A DNA stretch of 64,000 nt from Actinobacteria bacterium HGW-Actinobacteria-4 (lineage in GTDB: Bacteria; Actinomycetota; Actinomycetes; Actinomycetales; Demequinaceae). The stretch's first letter is position 1, and each line of letters begins with the position of its first letter. Position numbers and translations under genes: made by a program. The stretch is from the NCBI GenBank assembly GCA_002841315.1, contig PHEW01000001.1:484853-548852 (forward strand), written 5' to 3'. Below the pieces are notes generated by a model. It had not been told where the DNA came from, searched no databases, and saw only the letters and a list, made by a program, of their open reading frames with translations. This document shows positions 40,656 to 49,033 of the stretch, in pieces.

Positions 40656-41873
40656 CTACCACCCAAACAGGGTGAAGAACTCCAGGATTCCGGCTTCTGG
40701 ACCAGTCAGCACAAACACGGCGGTGGCGTTGCGCCACACGATCGCGCGTCCCTCTTCCGTCTCCAACTCTGCACGTTCGCCTACCTGCTCGCCTGCAATC
40801 TCGACGGGGACCACGCCAGGGGCCTCGACGGTAATGGACGCGAAAGTCTCGACAGCATCGTCCGTATTGAAGTGCTGGTAGGCGCGCACCACGTAGGTGG
40901 TGGTGCCATCAAAGTAGGTGAGATCGTGCACTTCGGCGGTACGGCCGGGAAGGTGGTCGAGCTCACCAAGGGAGTAACTCTGGACCTCGGTGAGGGTGTG
41001 AGTGGGCGTCTTCAGGGGTGCTCCGGCAAGGAACGCTGTGGGTTCCGAGGGTTCGATCGGGGCGATGCCGTTGTCTGGCGGGCCTTCGATGAGAACCTCT
41101 GCCGCGAGCGCTACCGGCGCCGGCTGGAGGAACACTATGAAGGCGCCGTAGCCCAGACCGGCCATCACGATGACGCCGTAGGCCACCAGGGCGACTACGG
41201 ACCGCCACCAGGGGCTACTTGCGTGCGCAGTGTCGCCCGAGTGAGGGTCGCTCGCGTGATGAGGCGGTGCGGGTTCGATGGGGAGCTCCGACGACGAGGG
41301 CATGACGTGGGCGAAGGAGACCGTCGGTTGGCTGCCCGTGGGAGTGAGCTCTCGCGCCTCGAAGGTGGGCACAAACCCAGGTTCCAAGCTCGGTGCGGCG
41401 ACGCTTGCGAAAGGAGACACCCTTGCCGGGGCATCGACTGTGGGAGTCGTGGCGGTGGGTGGGGTCGCGATCGGCACTTCAGCCGTCGTGGACAAGAAGG
41501 ATGCGCGCGGGAGGGGCACCCCGCCCATGGGCGTGTGCGCGCCTCCCGCGGAGAACTGGGCGTTGGTGATGGCGCTCTGACCAAGCGCACGGACGGGGTC
41601 CGTCACAGGCGCCTGCTGGTCGTTGTCGCCGTAGCCGGCGGTGGCTTCGCCAGACTCATAGGGAGTCACTGTTGCTGGCGGGAAGCCGCCCAACGTTGGG
41701 AAGGTTTCCTCTGATGGCGGTGACGCCACGGGCCGAATGATGTCAACCTCTGAGTCGTCAGCATCGATGGGTCGCGGGGTCAGGGGGGCCGATGCTGGGG
41801 CCGGTTGTGCATCTCCGTCGCCTACCGGTGCCCACAGTGGGCGACGGGGCGGATCCGGAGTCTCAATTGACAT
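40656..41873 (-). CDS. Single-pass membrane protein with long Pro/Ala/Thr-rich cytosolic region
   Basis: A 405-residue protein of unknown function. The first ~235 residues are low-complexity and rich in Pro, Ala, Thr and Ser; one transmembrane helix follows (SVVALVAYGVIVMAGLGYGAF), then an outer domain of ~140 residues with no Cys. The layout resembles regulatory or envelope-sensing proteins, but I see no named domain. TACAGT lies 6 nt before the ATG, so a leaderless start is likely. Its stop overlaps the alternative GTG of the downstream ATPase, so it may be co-transcribed with the exporter. Confidence 0.65.
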   Translation of the reverse strand: MSIETPDPPRRPLWAPVGDGDAQPAPASAPLTPRPIDADDSEVDIIRPVASPPSEETFPTLGGFPPATVTPYESGEATAGYGDNDQQAPVTDPVRALGQSAITNAQFSAGGAHTPMGGVPLPRASFLSTTAEVPIATPPTATTPTVDAPARVSPFASVAAPSLEPGFVPTFEARELTPTGSQPTVSFAHVMPSSSELPIEPAPPHHASDPHSGDTAHASSPWWRSVVALVAYGVIVMAGLGYGAFIVFLQPAPVALAAEVLIEGPPDNGIAPIEPSEPTAFLAGAPLKTPTHTLTEVQSYSLGELDHLPGRTAEVHDLTYFDGTTTYVVRAYQHFNTDDAVETFASITVEAPGVVPVEIAGEQVGERAELETEEGRAIVWRNATAVFVLTGPEAGILEFFTLFGW

Positions 41874-41954
41874 GCTTCCACTGTAAAGGAACACGGGCCA
41901 CGGCCGTGGCCCGGAAGCACGGTGGTGTCGGAGGCACAGGTTAGCGTGGGATCC

Positions 41955-43325
41955 ATGGCAACGGCATCCAAGCAAGCGAACCCCGGTTACCGGTGCACGG
42001 AGTGTGGCTGGACCACGGCCAAGTGGGTAGGCCGGTGTGGGGAGTGTCAAGCCTGGGGAAGCGTCATTGAAGCGGGAGCCAAGCCGGCTGGACCTGCGAC
42101 AAAGGCCACCAAGGTGGCAAGTCCAGCGCTGTCCATTGCCGATGTGTCAGTGAGTGCGTCAACCCGCAAGCCCACCGACGTTCCTGAGTTTGACCGCGTC
42201 CTTGGCGGCGGGCTGGTCACCGGCGCGGTTGTGCTCCTCGCTGGTGAACCCGGCGTGGGCAAGTCGACTCTCCTCCTGGATGTGGCGGCGCGTGCTGCGC
42301 GCGCAGGTGAGCGGGTGTTGTACATCACGGGAGAGGAGTCCGCAGGGCAGGTGCGGTTGCGGGCCGAACGGATCGGCGCGCTTGAGCCGGGACTCCTGCT
42401 TGCTGCCGAAACCGATCTGGGCACCGTCTTGGGACACATTGAGGCCAGCGATCCACAACTGCTGATGGTGGACTCGATTCAGACCATTGCCTCCGCGAAC
42501 GTGGACGGTACGCCTGGGGGTGTCTCACAGGTGCGAGAGGTGGCGTCCGCGTTGATTCAGGCCGCGAAGACGCGCGGCATGGCCATGGTGATCGTGGGGC
42601 ACGTGACCAAGGACGGTTCCGTGGCCGGCCCACGCCTGGTCGAGCACTTGGTTGACGTGGTGTGCCAGTTCGAGGGCGAGCAGCACTCGCCGCTCCGGCT
42701 GCTGCGCGCCATCAAGAACAGGTTTGGATCCGTTGATGAGGTGGGTTGCTTCCAGCTGGTAGATGCAGGCATCGAGTCAGTGGCGGATCCTTCTGGCCTG
42801 TTCTTGTCTCGCGAGGCGGTGCGCGTGCCGGGCACGTGCGCGACCATCACTATTGACGGGAAGCGCCCCTTGCCGGCCGAGATCCAGGCGCTGGTGGCGT
42901 CAAGCGCACTCGCGAACCCCCGGCGCGCCACGTCAGGAATGGACTCGTCGCGGGTTGCGATGATTCTCGCCGTCCTGCACCGGCGCGTAGGGGTGGCGGT
43001 GGCCAACGAGGATGTCTATGTGTCGACCATTGGCGGCGCTCGGGTGACAGAACCCGCAGCAGATGTGGCGCTCGCGCTGGCACTCGCGAGTGCACGCATG
43101 GACGTGCCCGTCAGGGAGGGATTCGCTGCAGTAGGGGAAGTGGCGTTGTCCGGAGCGCTACGGCCGGTGAGTGCTCTCGCTCAGCGTGTGGCTGAGGCCG
43201 CGCGATTGGGCTTCACGGATGTGATCGTGCCCGCGGTGGGCAAGGCTCCATCGGTGGACGGAGTGAGGATCCATGCCGTGGACACGCTGGCTGAGGCCGT
43301 GGCACTCGCGGTACCGCGCAGCTAG
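41955..43325 (+). CDS. radA: DNA repair protein RadA (Sms)
   Basis: A 456-residue recombination helicase. The N-terminal zinc finger is YRCTECGWTTAKWVGRCGECQAWG; Walker A is GEPGVGKST (residues 96-104); the RadA-specific KNRFG motif is present (KNRFGSVDEVG); and the C-terminal ~150 residues form the Lon-protease-like domain (VGVAVANEDVYVSTIGGARV). It promotes branch migration and processing of recombination intermediates. TAGCGT lies 7 nt before the ATG, implying a leaderless start. In many Actinobacteria disA follows radA; here a minus-strand membrane protein follows instead. Confidence 0.95.
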   Translation: MATASKQANPGYRCTECGWTTAKWVGRCGECQAWGSVIEAGAKPAGPATKATKVASPALSIADVSVSASTRKPTDVPEFDRVLGGGLVTGAVVLLAGEPGVGKSTLLLDVAARAARAGERVLYITGEESAGQVRLRAERIGALEPGLLLAAETDLGTVLGHIEASDPQLLMVDSIQTIASANVDGTPGGVSQVREVASALIQAAKTRGMAMVIVGHVTKDGSVAGPRLVEHLVDVVCQFEGEQHSPLRLLRAIKNRFGSVDEVGCFQLVDAGIESVADPSGLFLSREAVRVPGTCATITIDGKRPLPAEIQALVASSALANPRRATSGMDSSRVAMILAVLHRRVGVAVANEDVYVSTIGGARVTEPAADVALALALASARMDVPVREGFAAVGEVALSGALRPVSALAQRVAEAARLGFTDVIVPAVGKAPSVDGVRIHAVDTLAEAVALAVPRS

Positions 43326-43343
43326 TAGTGGAGTCGTCGCGCC

Positions 43344-43949
43344 CTAGTTCGAGAGCGTGAATACCGCTTCCGCACTGGGGATGCCCTGAATGGTGAGAGT
43401 AGCGCGATAGGTGCCCGGTAGCGGAGTGGCGCTCACGGGGTTGCAGCCCACACTTGATCGTGTACGGGGCCAGGTGACTTGAAACTCTTCAGCGGCCCCG
43501 GGCTGCATCAGAAACTGGCGGGCGTTGATGGGGGTGTCCACGGGGCAGTCAGCAGACGACCAGATCCGGTCACTGCCGGACATGATCAGTAGCTCGGTGC
43601 CCTCGCTCGCCGTGTCGAGGTGGCACGGGGTATCGCCCACATGCTCGATGTCGACGTCGAAGTTGGGCAGCGCCCCGCCTGCGAAGTCCCGAGGGTTGGC
43701 CACCGTGGTGAACTCGACGTCCTCCGGCCCGCAGGCACGCGATGCGCCGGCCACAGGCGATGTCGTGAGATCAGGGGCGGGCGACGTGGTGGGCGCGGGC
43801 GACGAGGGATCGTCGGTTTCGCCGCTGGGAGAGGTGGAGAGGAACCACACCACCAGGAACACCAACACGATGAGCCCAAGAAGTATCCCGCGGCGCTTCC
43901 AGTAGACCTCGGGCGGTTGGTCGCCCACGGGCTGCCTCAGTCCCTGCAT
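43344..43949 (-). CDS. Membrane-anchored protein with beta-sandwich-like outer domain
   Basis: A 201-residue protein: ~20 cytosolic residues (PEVYWKRRG), one helix (ILLGLIVLVFLVVWFL), a Thr/Ser/Pro linker, then ~135 extracytoplasmic residues with four Cys (RACGPED, TPCHLD, SADCPVD, VGCNP) likely forming two disulfides. The domain ends ATLTIQGIPSAEAVFTL, which suggests an Ig-like beta-sandwich. GAGGAGG is 4 nt from the ATG. The role is unknown; it occupies the position between radA and mutY where disA is often found. Confidence 0.7.
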   Translation of the reverse strand: MQGLRQPVGDQPPEVYWKRRGILLGLIVLVFLVVWFLSTSPSGETDDPSSPAPTTSPAPDLTTSPVAGASRACGPEDVEFTTVANPRDFAGGALPNFDVDIEHVGDTPCHLDTASEGTELLIMSGSDRIWSSADCPVDTPINARQFLMQPGAAEEFQVTWPRTRSSVGCNPVSATPLPGTYRATLTIQGIPSAEAVFTLSN

Positions 43950-44008
43950 GACGCCTCCTCGTGCTCTGCTCTCACGGTAGCCAACCTGAGGGCTGGAACA
44001 ATGGAGCC

Positions 44009-44908
44009 ATGCCGCGTTCCCCGCAACCCGCACCGCCCGCTGCGGTGACCGACCTGGTGATCGAATGGTTTGCAACGCAGGGTCGAGACCTGCCTTGGAG
44101 AGCTCCGGAAGCGACGCCGTGGGGCGTGCTGGTGAGTGAGGTCATGCTTCAGCAGACGCCCGTTGCGCGCGTCGAACCCGTGTGGCGGACATGGCTGGAG
44201 CGTTGGCCCATACCCGCGGACTTGGCCCAGGCGAGTCAGGCCGATGCCGTGCGAGCCTGGGGTCGGTTAGGGTACCCACGGCGGGCGATGCGGCTGTGGG
44301 AGTGTGCGCGCACTCTGGTGGCGCATCACGCTGGCGAGGTGCCGCGCAGCGAGGCGGCGCTGCTGGCTCTGCCTGGCGTGGGAGAGTACACCGCAGCAGC
44401 AGTGTTGGCCTTTGCGTTCGGGGAGAGGACCGTGGTTCTCGACACCAATGTCAGGAGGGTGATCGGCCGCGTATGGCGCGGCGAGGCGATGCCCACCCCG
44501 CACCTCACACGCGCTGAGCGCGAACAGGCTGGTGAGTTGGTGCCTCACGAGAGAGCAACCGCCGCTTCGTGGAACGCTGCGGCCATGGAACTCGGGGCGC
44601 TCGTATGCGTGGCTCGTGCGCCGCGCTGCGAGGTGTGTCCCGTTGCTACGCACTGCACGTGGTTCGCTGCAGGCAAGCCGGGGCTTGACGACGCACCCGC
44701 ACGCTCTCAGGCGTGGCATGGAACTGATCGCCAAGTGCGAGGCAAGGTGCTCGCGCTCCTGAGGGCGGCATCGGCGCCCATCAATGTCACGGGACACGCG
44801 AGCGTGGCGGACGTCGACCCAGGGCAACTCGACCGTTGTCTGGAGTCGCTGGTGACGGATGGGCTCATCACACTTACTGATGGCGGTCGGGGAACGTACA
44901 CGCTGTAG
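44009..44908 (+). CDS. mutY: A/G-specific adenine DNA glycosylase
   Basis: A 299-residue HhH-GPD glycosylase that removes adenine opposite 8-oxoguanine. The catalytic Glu lies in SEVMLQQTPV, the helix-hairpin-helix is LPGVGEYTAAAVLAFAFG with VVLDTNVRRV (catalytic Asp), and a [4Fe-4S] loop C-x6-C-x2-C-x5-C is complete (CVARAPRCEVCPVATHC). The protein is the short actinobacterial form: the C-terminal 8-oxoG-recognition domain is abbreviated. ATG 44009 is chosen over one 8 nt upstream in another frame. Confidence 0.92.
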   Translation: MPRSPQPAPPAAVTDLVIEWFATQGRDLPWRAPEATPWGVLVSEVMLQQTPVARVEPVWRTWLERWPIPADLAQASQADAVRAWGRLGYPRRAMRLWECARTLVAHHAGEVPRSEAALLALPGVGEYTAAAVLAFAFGERTVVLDTNVRRVIGRVWRGEAMPTPHLTRAEREQAGELVPHERATAASWNAAAMELGALVCVARAPRCEVCPVATHCTWFAAGKPGLDDAPARSQAWHGTDRQVRGKVLALLRAASAPINVTGHASVADVDPGQLDRCLESLVTDGLITLTDGGRGTYTL

Positions 44909-44932
44909 CGCCCCGCCTGGAAGGATGGACGG

Positions 44933-45427
44933 ATGTCGAACACTGGCCGCCGGTCCCTGCTTGTCCTTGTGTTGCTGACGCTGATGATGTTGTTCTGGTG
45001 GCAGCTGCTACCGGATGCAGACGAACGCGCCGTTGTCGCCGAACCGGAGCCCGAAGCAGGGTGGTTTGTGGATCACGTGATCGATGGGGACACGATCATC
45101 GTGGTGCGCGGCGGCGTCGAAGAGACGGTGCGGTTGATCGGCATCGACACTCCGGAACGCGAGGAGTGCGGCTACGAGGACGCACGCCAGTTCATGGTGG
45201 ACATCGTGCTCGACCAAGAGGTCGCACTGGTGGCCGGCGCGACAACTGACCGAGACTCGTATGGCAGGCTACTCCGGTACGTCGAGTACGGCGGCCTCGA
45301 TGTGGGGTTGGGTCAAATCGCGGAGGGATACGCGGTGGCGCGGTACGACTCCCGCACCAACCAACCTCACCCGCGCGAAGACGTCTACCGCGAGGCCGAC
45401 GCGGGAACGGCGGGGATCTGCGAGTAG
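44933..45427 (+). CDS. Thermonuclease (SNase)-like secreted protein
   Basis: A 164-residue protein with an N-terminal signal or anchor helix (SLLVLVLLTLMMLFWW) and an SNase OB-fold: VDHVIDGDTIIVV, VRLIGIDTPE, DRDSYGRLLRYV. The catalytic set (Asp of DGDT, Arg of VRLIGIDTPE, Glu after TP, Arg of YGRLLR) can be located, so it is probably an active, Ca-dependent extracytoplasmic nuclease. It lies 24 nt after mutY. A strong stem-loop follows its stop. Confidence 0.88.
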   Translation: MSNTGRRSLLVLVLLTLMMLFWWQLLPDADERAVVAEPEPEAGWFVDHVIDGDTIIVVRGGVEETVRLIGIDTPEREECGYEDARQFMVDIVLDQEVALVAGATTDRDSYGRLLRYVEYGGLDVGLGQIAEGYAVARYDSRTNQPHPREDVYREADAGTAGICE

Positions 45428-45433
45428 CGCACA

Positions 45434-45475
45434 CACCAACGCCGGGCCCCGGAGGGACCCGGCGTCGACTTGGTG
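45434..45475. terminator. Stem-loop between converging SNase and YghZ-like genes
   Basis: ACGCCGGG (45439-45446) pairs with CCCGGCGT (45458-45465), extended inward by CCC/GGG and framed by CACCAA (45434) and TTGGTG (45470). Its place between two stops suits a bidirectional terminator. Confidence 0.7.
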
Positions 45476-45478
45476 AGG

Positions 45479-46495
45479 TTACATCCGGTGTGTGTTGTGG
45501 ACGGCGTACGGCTCAATTGCGGCGATCTCCTCGTCGGTGAGATCCGGGAAGGACAGAGCCCCTACGGTGTCGCGCAGCTGAGCGACCGACGAGGCGCCCA
45601 CGAGCGCCGACGTGACGCGTCCCTTGCGGAGCACCCACTGAATCGCGAGTTGGGCGAGCGTCTGGCCTCGCCCCTTAGCGATCTCGTTGAGCGCGCGGGT
45701 ACGCTCCAAGTAGACGTCGGTGATCTGCTTCTCGCTCAGGAACTGGCTATGAGTGGCGCGGGAGCCCTCGGGCACACCGTCCAAATACCGTGCGGTGAGC
45801 ATGCCCTGCGCGAGTGGGGAGAACACAGTGGAACCCACGCCTTCCTTCTCGAGGACCTCTTGGAGGCCCTGTTCGGGCGTGCGCTCGTACATCGAGTAGG
45901 AGTACTGGTGGACCAGCAGCGGCGTGCCGAGCTCGCGAAGGATGCGCACGGCCTCGGTGGTCGCTTCGGGGCCGTAGTTGGAGATGCCCGCGTAGAGCGC
46001 CTTGCCGGAGCGGACTGCCTGGTCGAGGGCCATCATCGACTCTTCGATGGGCGTCTCTGGGTCCGGGCGGTGGTGGTAGAAGATGTCCACGTAGTCGAGG
46101 CCCATGCGCGTGAGGGACTGGTCGAGGGAGGACAGCAGGTACTTGCGGGACCCGAAGTCTCCGTAGGGGCCCTCCCACATGCCGTAGCCGGCCTTGGTGG
46201 CGATGACGATCTCGTCGCGGTAGGGCTTAAGGTTCGCGGCGAAGATGTCGCCAAAGTTCTGCTCAGCGCTGCCGCCGGGGGGGCCGTAGTTGTTGGCGAG
46301 GTCGTAGTGGGTGATGCCTTGGTCGAACGCGTCGACGATGATGTCGCGCTGGACGTCGAGTGGGTTCGCGGCGCCGAAGTTCTGCCACAGCCCAAGTGAG
46401 ACGCCGGGGAGTAGTAGCCCGGACCTACCGAGACGGCGGTAGTTCATCGACTCGTAGCGGGCTTCGTTGGCGACGTGCGGTGCGTGTGCGCTCAT
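45479..46495 (-). CDS. Aldo/keto reductase, YghZ (L-glyceraldehyde-3-phosphate reductase)-like
   Basis: A 338-residue reductase of the YghZ/Kv-beta-like subgroup. Characteristic phrases: SMNYRRLGRSGLLLPGVSLGLW, THYDLANNYGPPGGSAEQNFG (catalytic Asp and Tyr), IVIATKAGYGMW (Lys), IFYHHRPDP (His) and SALVGASSVAQL at the cofactor site. YghZ enzymes reduce L-glyceraldehyde 3-phosphate and methylglyoxal-type aldehydes with NADPH. TATGCT lies 6 nt before the ATG, so a leaderless transcript is likely. It lacks the MerR-type promoter of the other two reductases here. Confidence 0.88.
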   Translation of the reverse strand: MSAHAPHVANEARYESMNYRRLGRSGLLLPGVSLGLWQNFGAANPLDVQRDIIVDAFDQGITHYDLANNYGPPGGSAEQNFGDIFAANLKPYRDEIVIATKAGYGMWEGPYGDFGSRKYLLSSLDQSLTRMGLDYVDIFYHHRPDPETPIEESMMALDQAVRSGKALYAGISNYGPEATTEAVRILRELGTPLLVHQYSYSMYERTPEQGLQEVLEKEGVGSTVFSPLAQGMLTARYLDGVPEGSRATHSQFLSEKQITDVYLERTRALNEIAKGRGQTLAQLAIQWVLRKGRVTSALVGASSVAQLRDTVGALSFPDLTDEEIAAIEPYAVHNTHRM

Positions 46496-46649
46496 GTGTC
46501 GAGCATAGTCCGGCCCGCGACCGGCGGCGAAACGTTTCGAGCGCTGAGCGGGCGGGCTATCTGCCCGATGTCGCCACGGCTCTCAGGTAGTGGCATGAGG
46601 TTGAGTGTCGAGTCTCCTCCATGTCTGCGTTGTGAGAGAGGTGCCTGCC

Positions 46650-47850
46650 ATGGACATCCGTGCAGTGTGGGGGCAAGGGTGGATCACAGTCGCGGCGTTG
46701 AGTGTCGCTGTGGCGAGTGGGGTCGTAGCGTGCTCGTCGGAGGTGTCGCCATCCCCGTCTACGCCTGCTGCGGGCATCACGCCCTCGCCTCCTGTTCAGC
46801 CGGTCGGGCCGGTTGTGGGACTCTTCCCGATGGACTGGAATGTCACCTTCCGGCCGCGAGACGACGGGCTGATCGTTCAAGACATCGACCAGGGCCGTGT
46901 CCTGTACGACCACTGGGGTCCCGTGGATGGCACGACGGAGCTTGTGCGCGTCGAGCCGGGTATGGCGCCTGAAGGGACCACGCTTTCGGTAGACCGAAGG
47001 ATTCAGCAGGCGCAGTTCTTGGGGTCCGATGTCGTCTACTCGGTCACGTCAGATGCGGACCCGGCCCTTTTCGAGATCTTGTGGTGGCCTGCTCACGGCG
47101 CCAGTCCCGTCGTTGTGTGGGACGCGGCGGCCCAGGGATCCCGCTACTCTGAGCTCGTCGTTCAGGAAGAATCCATGTACTTTGTGTGTGACGCCAACGG
47201 CGCGATGTGCCTGACGGAAGCGGGCGTGGCCGATGGCGACCTCGTCGTCCGTCAGGACGTAGGTTGCGCCAACGCAGGCGAGGTTCTGTGGTGGCTACGT
47301 GCAGGTGACGACAGATCGGTCTCCTTTCTCGTGGCGCTGCTACCACCGCGACAGCGGTGTGGTCGACTGCACCAAGCATCGGTGCGGGAAACACGCTTGA
47401 TTGGGCTGCGGTCCAGCTATACGCGCTCGTCGACGATAACCCCATCGAGTGAGGCCGAGGCTCTGCGGGCTCCGCGATTCCATGTGGTGGGGCGGTCTAC
47501 TGGACGGTGGAGCCAACGGAGCACACCGCGGCTGAGATCCGGAGGTGGACTCCCACGGATGGAGCCCAGGCAGTGTTCCGGTCCGCTCGCGACAGTGCGG
47601 GGTGGGACGAGTACACCCTGTCGAGACCCGAGTGCATGGATGGGAAGGCCGGATTCCACCGAGTCGACACGAGCGGCAACTTCTCAGTCGACTTCGTGAC
47701 CGCCGCGCCGTAGTGGTGTGGAGGGGCGGCGAGTCAGCGTTCTCCACAGTTGTGTCGATTGGCACGCGAGGCGGCGGCGCGGGCTGGTTGAGTCAGGTGG
47801 ATGGATCGATCACCGCCTCCATGTGGTCTGAGTTCGCATCGCATACCTGA
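46650..47850 (+). pseudogene. Decayed lipoprotein gene with several frameshifts
   Basis: The gene starts well: AGAGAGG ribosome-binding site, ATG, signal peptide and lipobox (VASGVVACSSEV), then ~200 sensible residues. From ~47285 the plausible protein jumps between frames: RCYHRDSGVVDC in the +1 frame to a stop near 47400, LDWAAVQLYALVDDN in the third frame to a stop at ~47450, VYWTVEPTEHTAAEIRR up to 47713, and WLSQVDGSITASMW up to 47850. The nominal first frame runs on to 47699 but becomes Arg/Ser-rich and unlike protein. At least three or four indels are needed to explain this. Original function unknown; the repeated VV..W-type strands suggest a beta-propeller or sensor lipoprotein. Confidence 0.7.
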
Positions 47851-47938
47851 AGTACTGCGCGGCTTGACGTTGCCGTCGCGGCCCGGTGTTGTGGGGCCGG
47901 GGAAGATGGTCCCGGGGCCACGAGAGTCGCTTGGTGCC

Positions 47939-48814
47939 ATGTTGAATGAGCACGCTCACGCGTACTTGCGCAGTGAGCTTGTGGACGGCTGGTCTCGGCG
48001 AGCACTCGAGAATGCTCTAGCGGCGGGCCAGGTCCACCGTCTGCTTCCTGGTGTCTACGTCGGCGCTGAGCAGCTGACAAGCCCTGTCGCGCGCGGACAG
48101 GCGCTGAATTTGTGGGCACCGCAGGGGCTCGTGAGCGGTGAGCTCGCACTCCAGTTGTACGCGCCTGCCCTTCCGACAGCGCGCTTCGCCGATCTGATCC
48201 TTCCTTACGGTGCGCGCGTGCGGCCGCAAACTGGCGTCCGGGTGCGTTGCGGCGCTCCGGTGACGACATTCATGAGTCCTATCAATGTCCGGTGCGTGCC
48301 ACCGGCGCTTGCCATGCTCGACGCGTGGCACCGCTGCGAAGAAACCCGGCGTGAAGACCTTTTGTACCGGGCGCTGTGGGAGCGAGTGACATCATGGCGT
48401 GCGCTAAGCAGTGAACTGGCGCGAACTCCCCGGATTGCCGGACGGGCCCGGATCGAGCGGATACTGCGCCAGTTCGAAGCAGGAGCCACGTCGCCGCTCG
48501 AGGTGCTCGCGCGAACTCACGTCTTCGTGGGCGCCGAGTTCCGCGAGTGTGAATGGCAGGCACCCATTGACGCGAGCGGGATGAAGGTCGCGGACATGCT
48601 GCATCGGAGAGCCCGGCTTGTCGTGGAGTTCGACGGTTGGGCGTACCACTCGGCTCGCGAGCGTGCGGCGCGCGACCGCCAGCGCGACATCGAGTTGGCC
48701 GCCGCTGGGTTCGTCACCATTCGCTTGGGATTCACTGATCTCAGAGACCGTTCGCAGTGGTGTCGCGACCGCGTACTGGAGATCATCGCGCGCCGCACCA
48801 GCTCGGCGTACTAG
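47939..48814 (+). CDS. DUF559-like (VSR-fold) protein with AbiEi-type N-terminus
   Basis: A 291-residue protein. The N-terminal part has a winged-helix, AbiEi-antitoxin-like pattern (LENALAAGQVHRLLPGVYVGAEQL), and the C-terminal ~100 residues resemble DUF559 proteins with a restriction-endonuclease fold (ADMLHRRARLVVEFDGWAYHSARERAARDRQRDIEL). The acidic EFDG and following R-D-x-x-R-D are the usual VSR/DUF559 active-site region. Such genes are common and poorly understood in Actinobacteria; nicking or nucleic-acid processing is guessed. ATG 47939 is preferred to the one at 47906 on family grounds; neither has a good ribosome-binding site. Confidence 0.7.
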   Translation: MLNEHAHAYLRSELVDGWSRRALENALAAGQVHRLLPGVYVGAEQLTSPVARGQALNLWAPQGLVSGELALQLYAPALPTARFADLILPYGARVRPQTGVRVRCGAPVTTFMSPINVRCVPPALAMLDAWHRCEETRREDLLYRALWERVTSWRALSSELARTPRIAGRARIERILRQFEAGATSPLEVLARTHVFVGAEFRECEWQAPIDASGMKVADMLHRRARLVVEFDGWAYHSARERAARDRQRDIELAAAGFVTIRLGFTDLRDRSQWCRDRVLEIIARRTSSAY

Positions 48815-48826
48815 TCCGGAACTCTC

Positions 48827-48879
48827 CTTGCGAACATGGGGGTCACATTCGGGCTGAAAGTGACCCCCATGTTCGCAAG
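48827..48879. repeat. Perfect 20-bp inverted repeat (long stem-loop)
   Basis: The arms 48827-48846 and 48860-48879 are exact reverse complements (left arm starts CTTGCGAACATGG) around 13 nt; after one A-A mismatch three more pairs form inside. It lies 13 nt after the DUF559-like stop. It is longer and more perfect than a usual terminator, so it may be a REP-like or miniature element. Confidence 0.8.
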
Positions 48880-48952
48880 GCGCGCGGGGGAGGGGTGGGG
48901 CCAGCGTGTTTGGCCCGCGCCGCCAACGCCCCAGTGACCCCATACACGACAG

Positions 48953-48982
48953 CGGCCCCGGCTCATTGCTGAACCGGGGCCG
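48953..48982 (-). terminator. Stem-loop downstream of clpC
   Basis: CGGCCCCGG pairs with CCGGGGCCG around 12 nt, 51 nt beyond the clpC stop. Flanking ACGAC / GTCGT bases partly extend the stem. It is probably the clpC terminator, without a T-run. Confidence 0.6.
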
Positions 48983-49033
48983 TCGTCGGCGCGAGAGCCT
49001 TGGCGGAGGCTTCGCGCACATTCTGCGTGGGTG

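Noticed and set aside
40944..41580. Plus-strand frame opposite the Pro/Ala-rich membrane protein
   Set aside because: Low-complexity antisense frame; the minus-strand gene has a promoter signature, a membrane helix and operon context.
46650..47850. Programmed frameshifting in the lipoprotein gene
   Set aside because: At least three shifts in different directions and two stops are needed, and no slippery heptamer with downstream structure is apparent.
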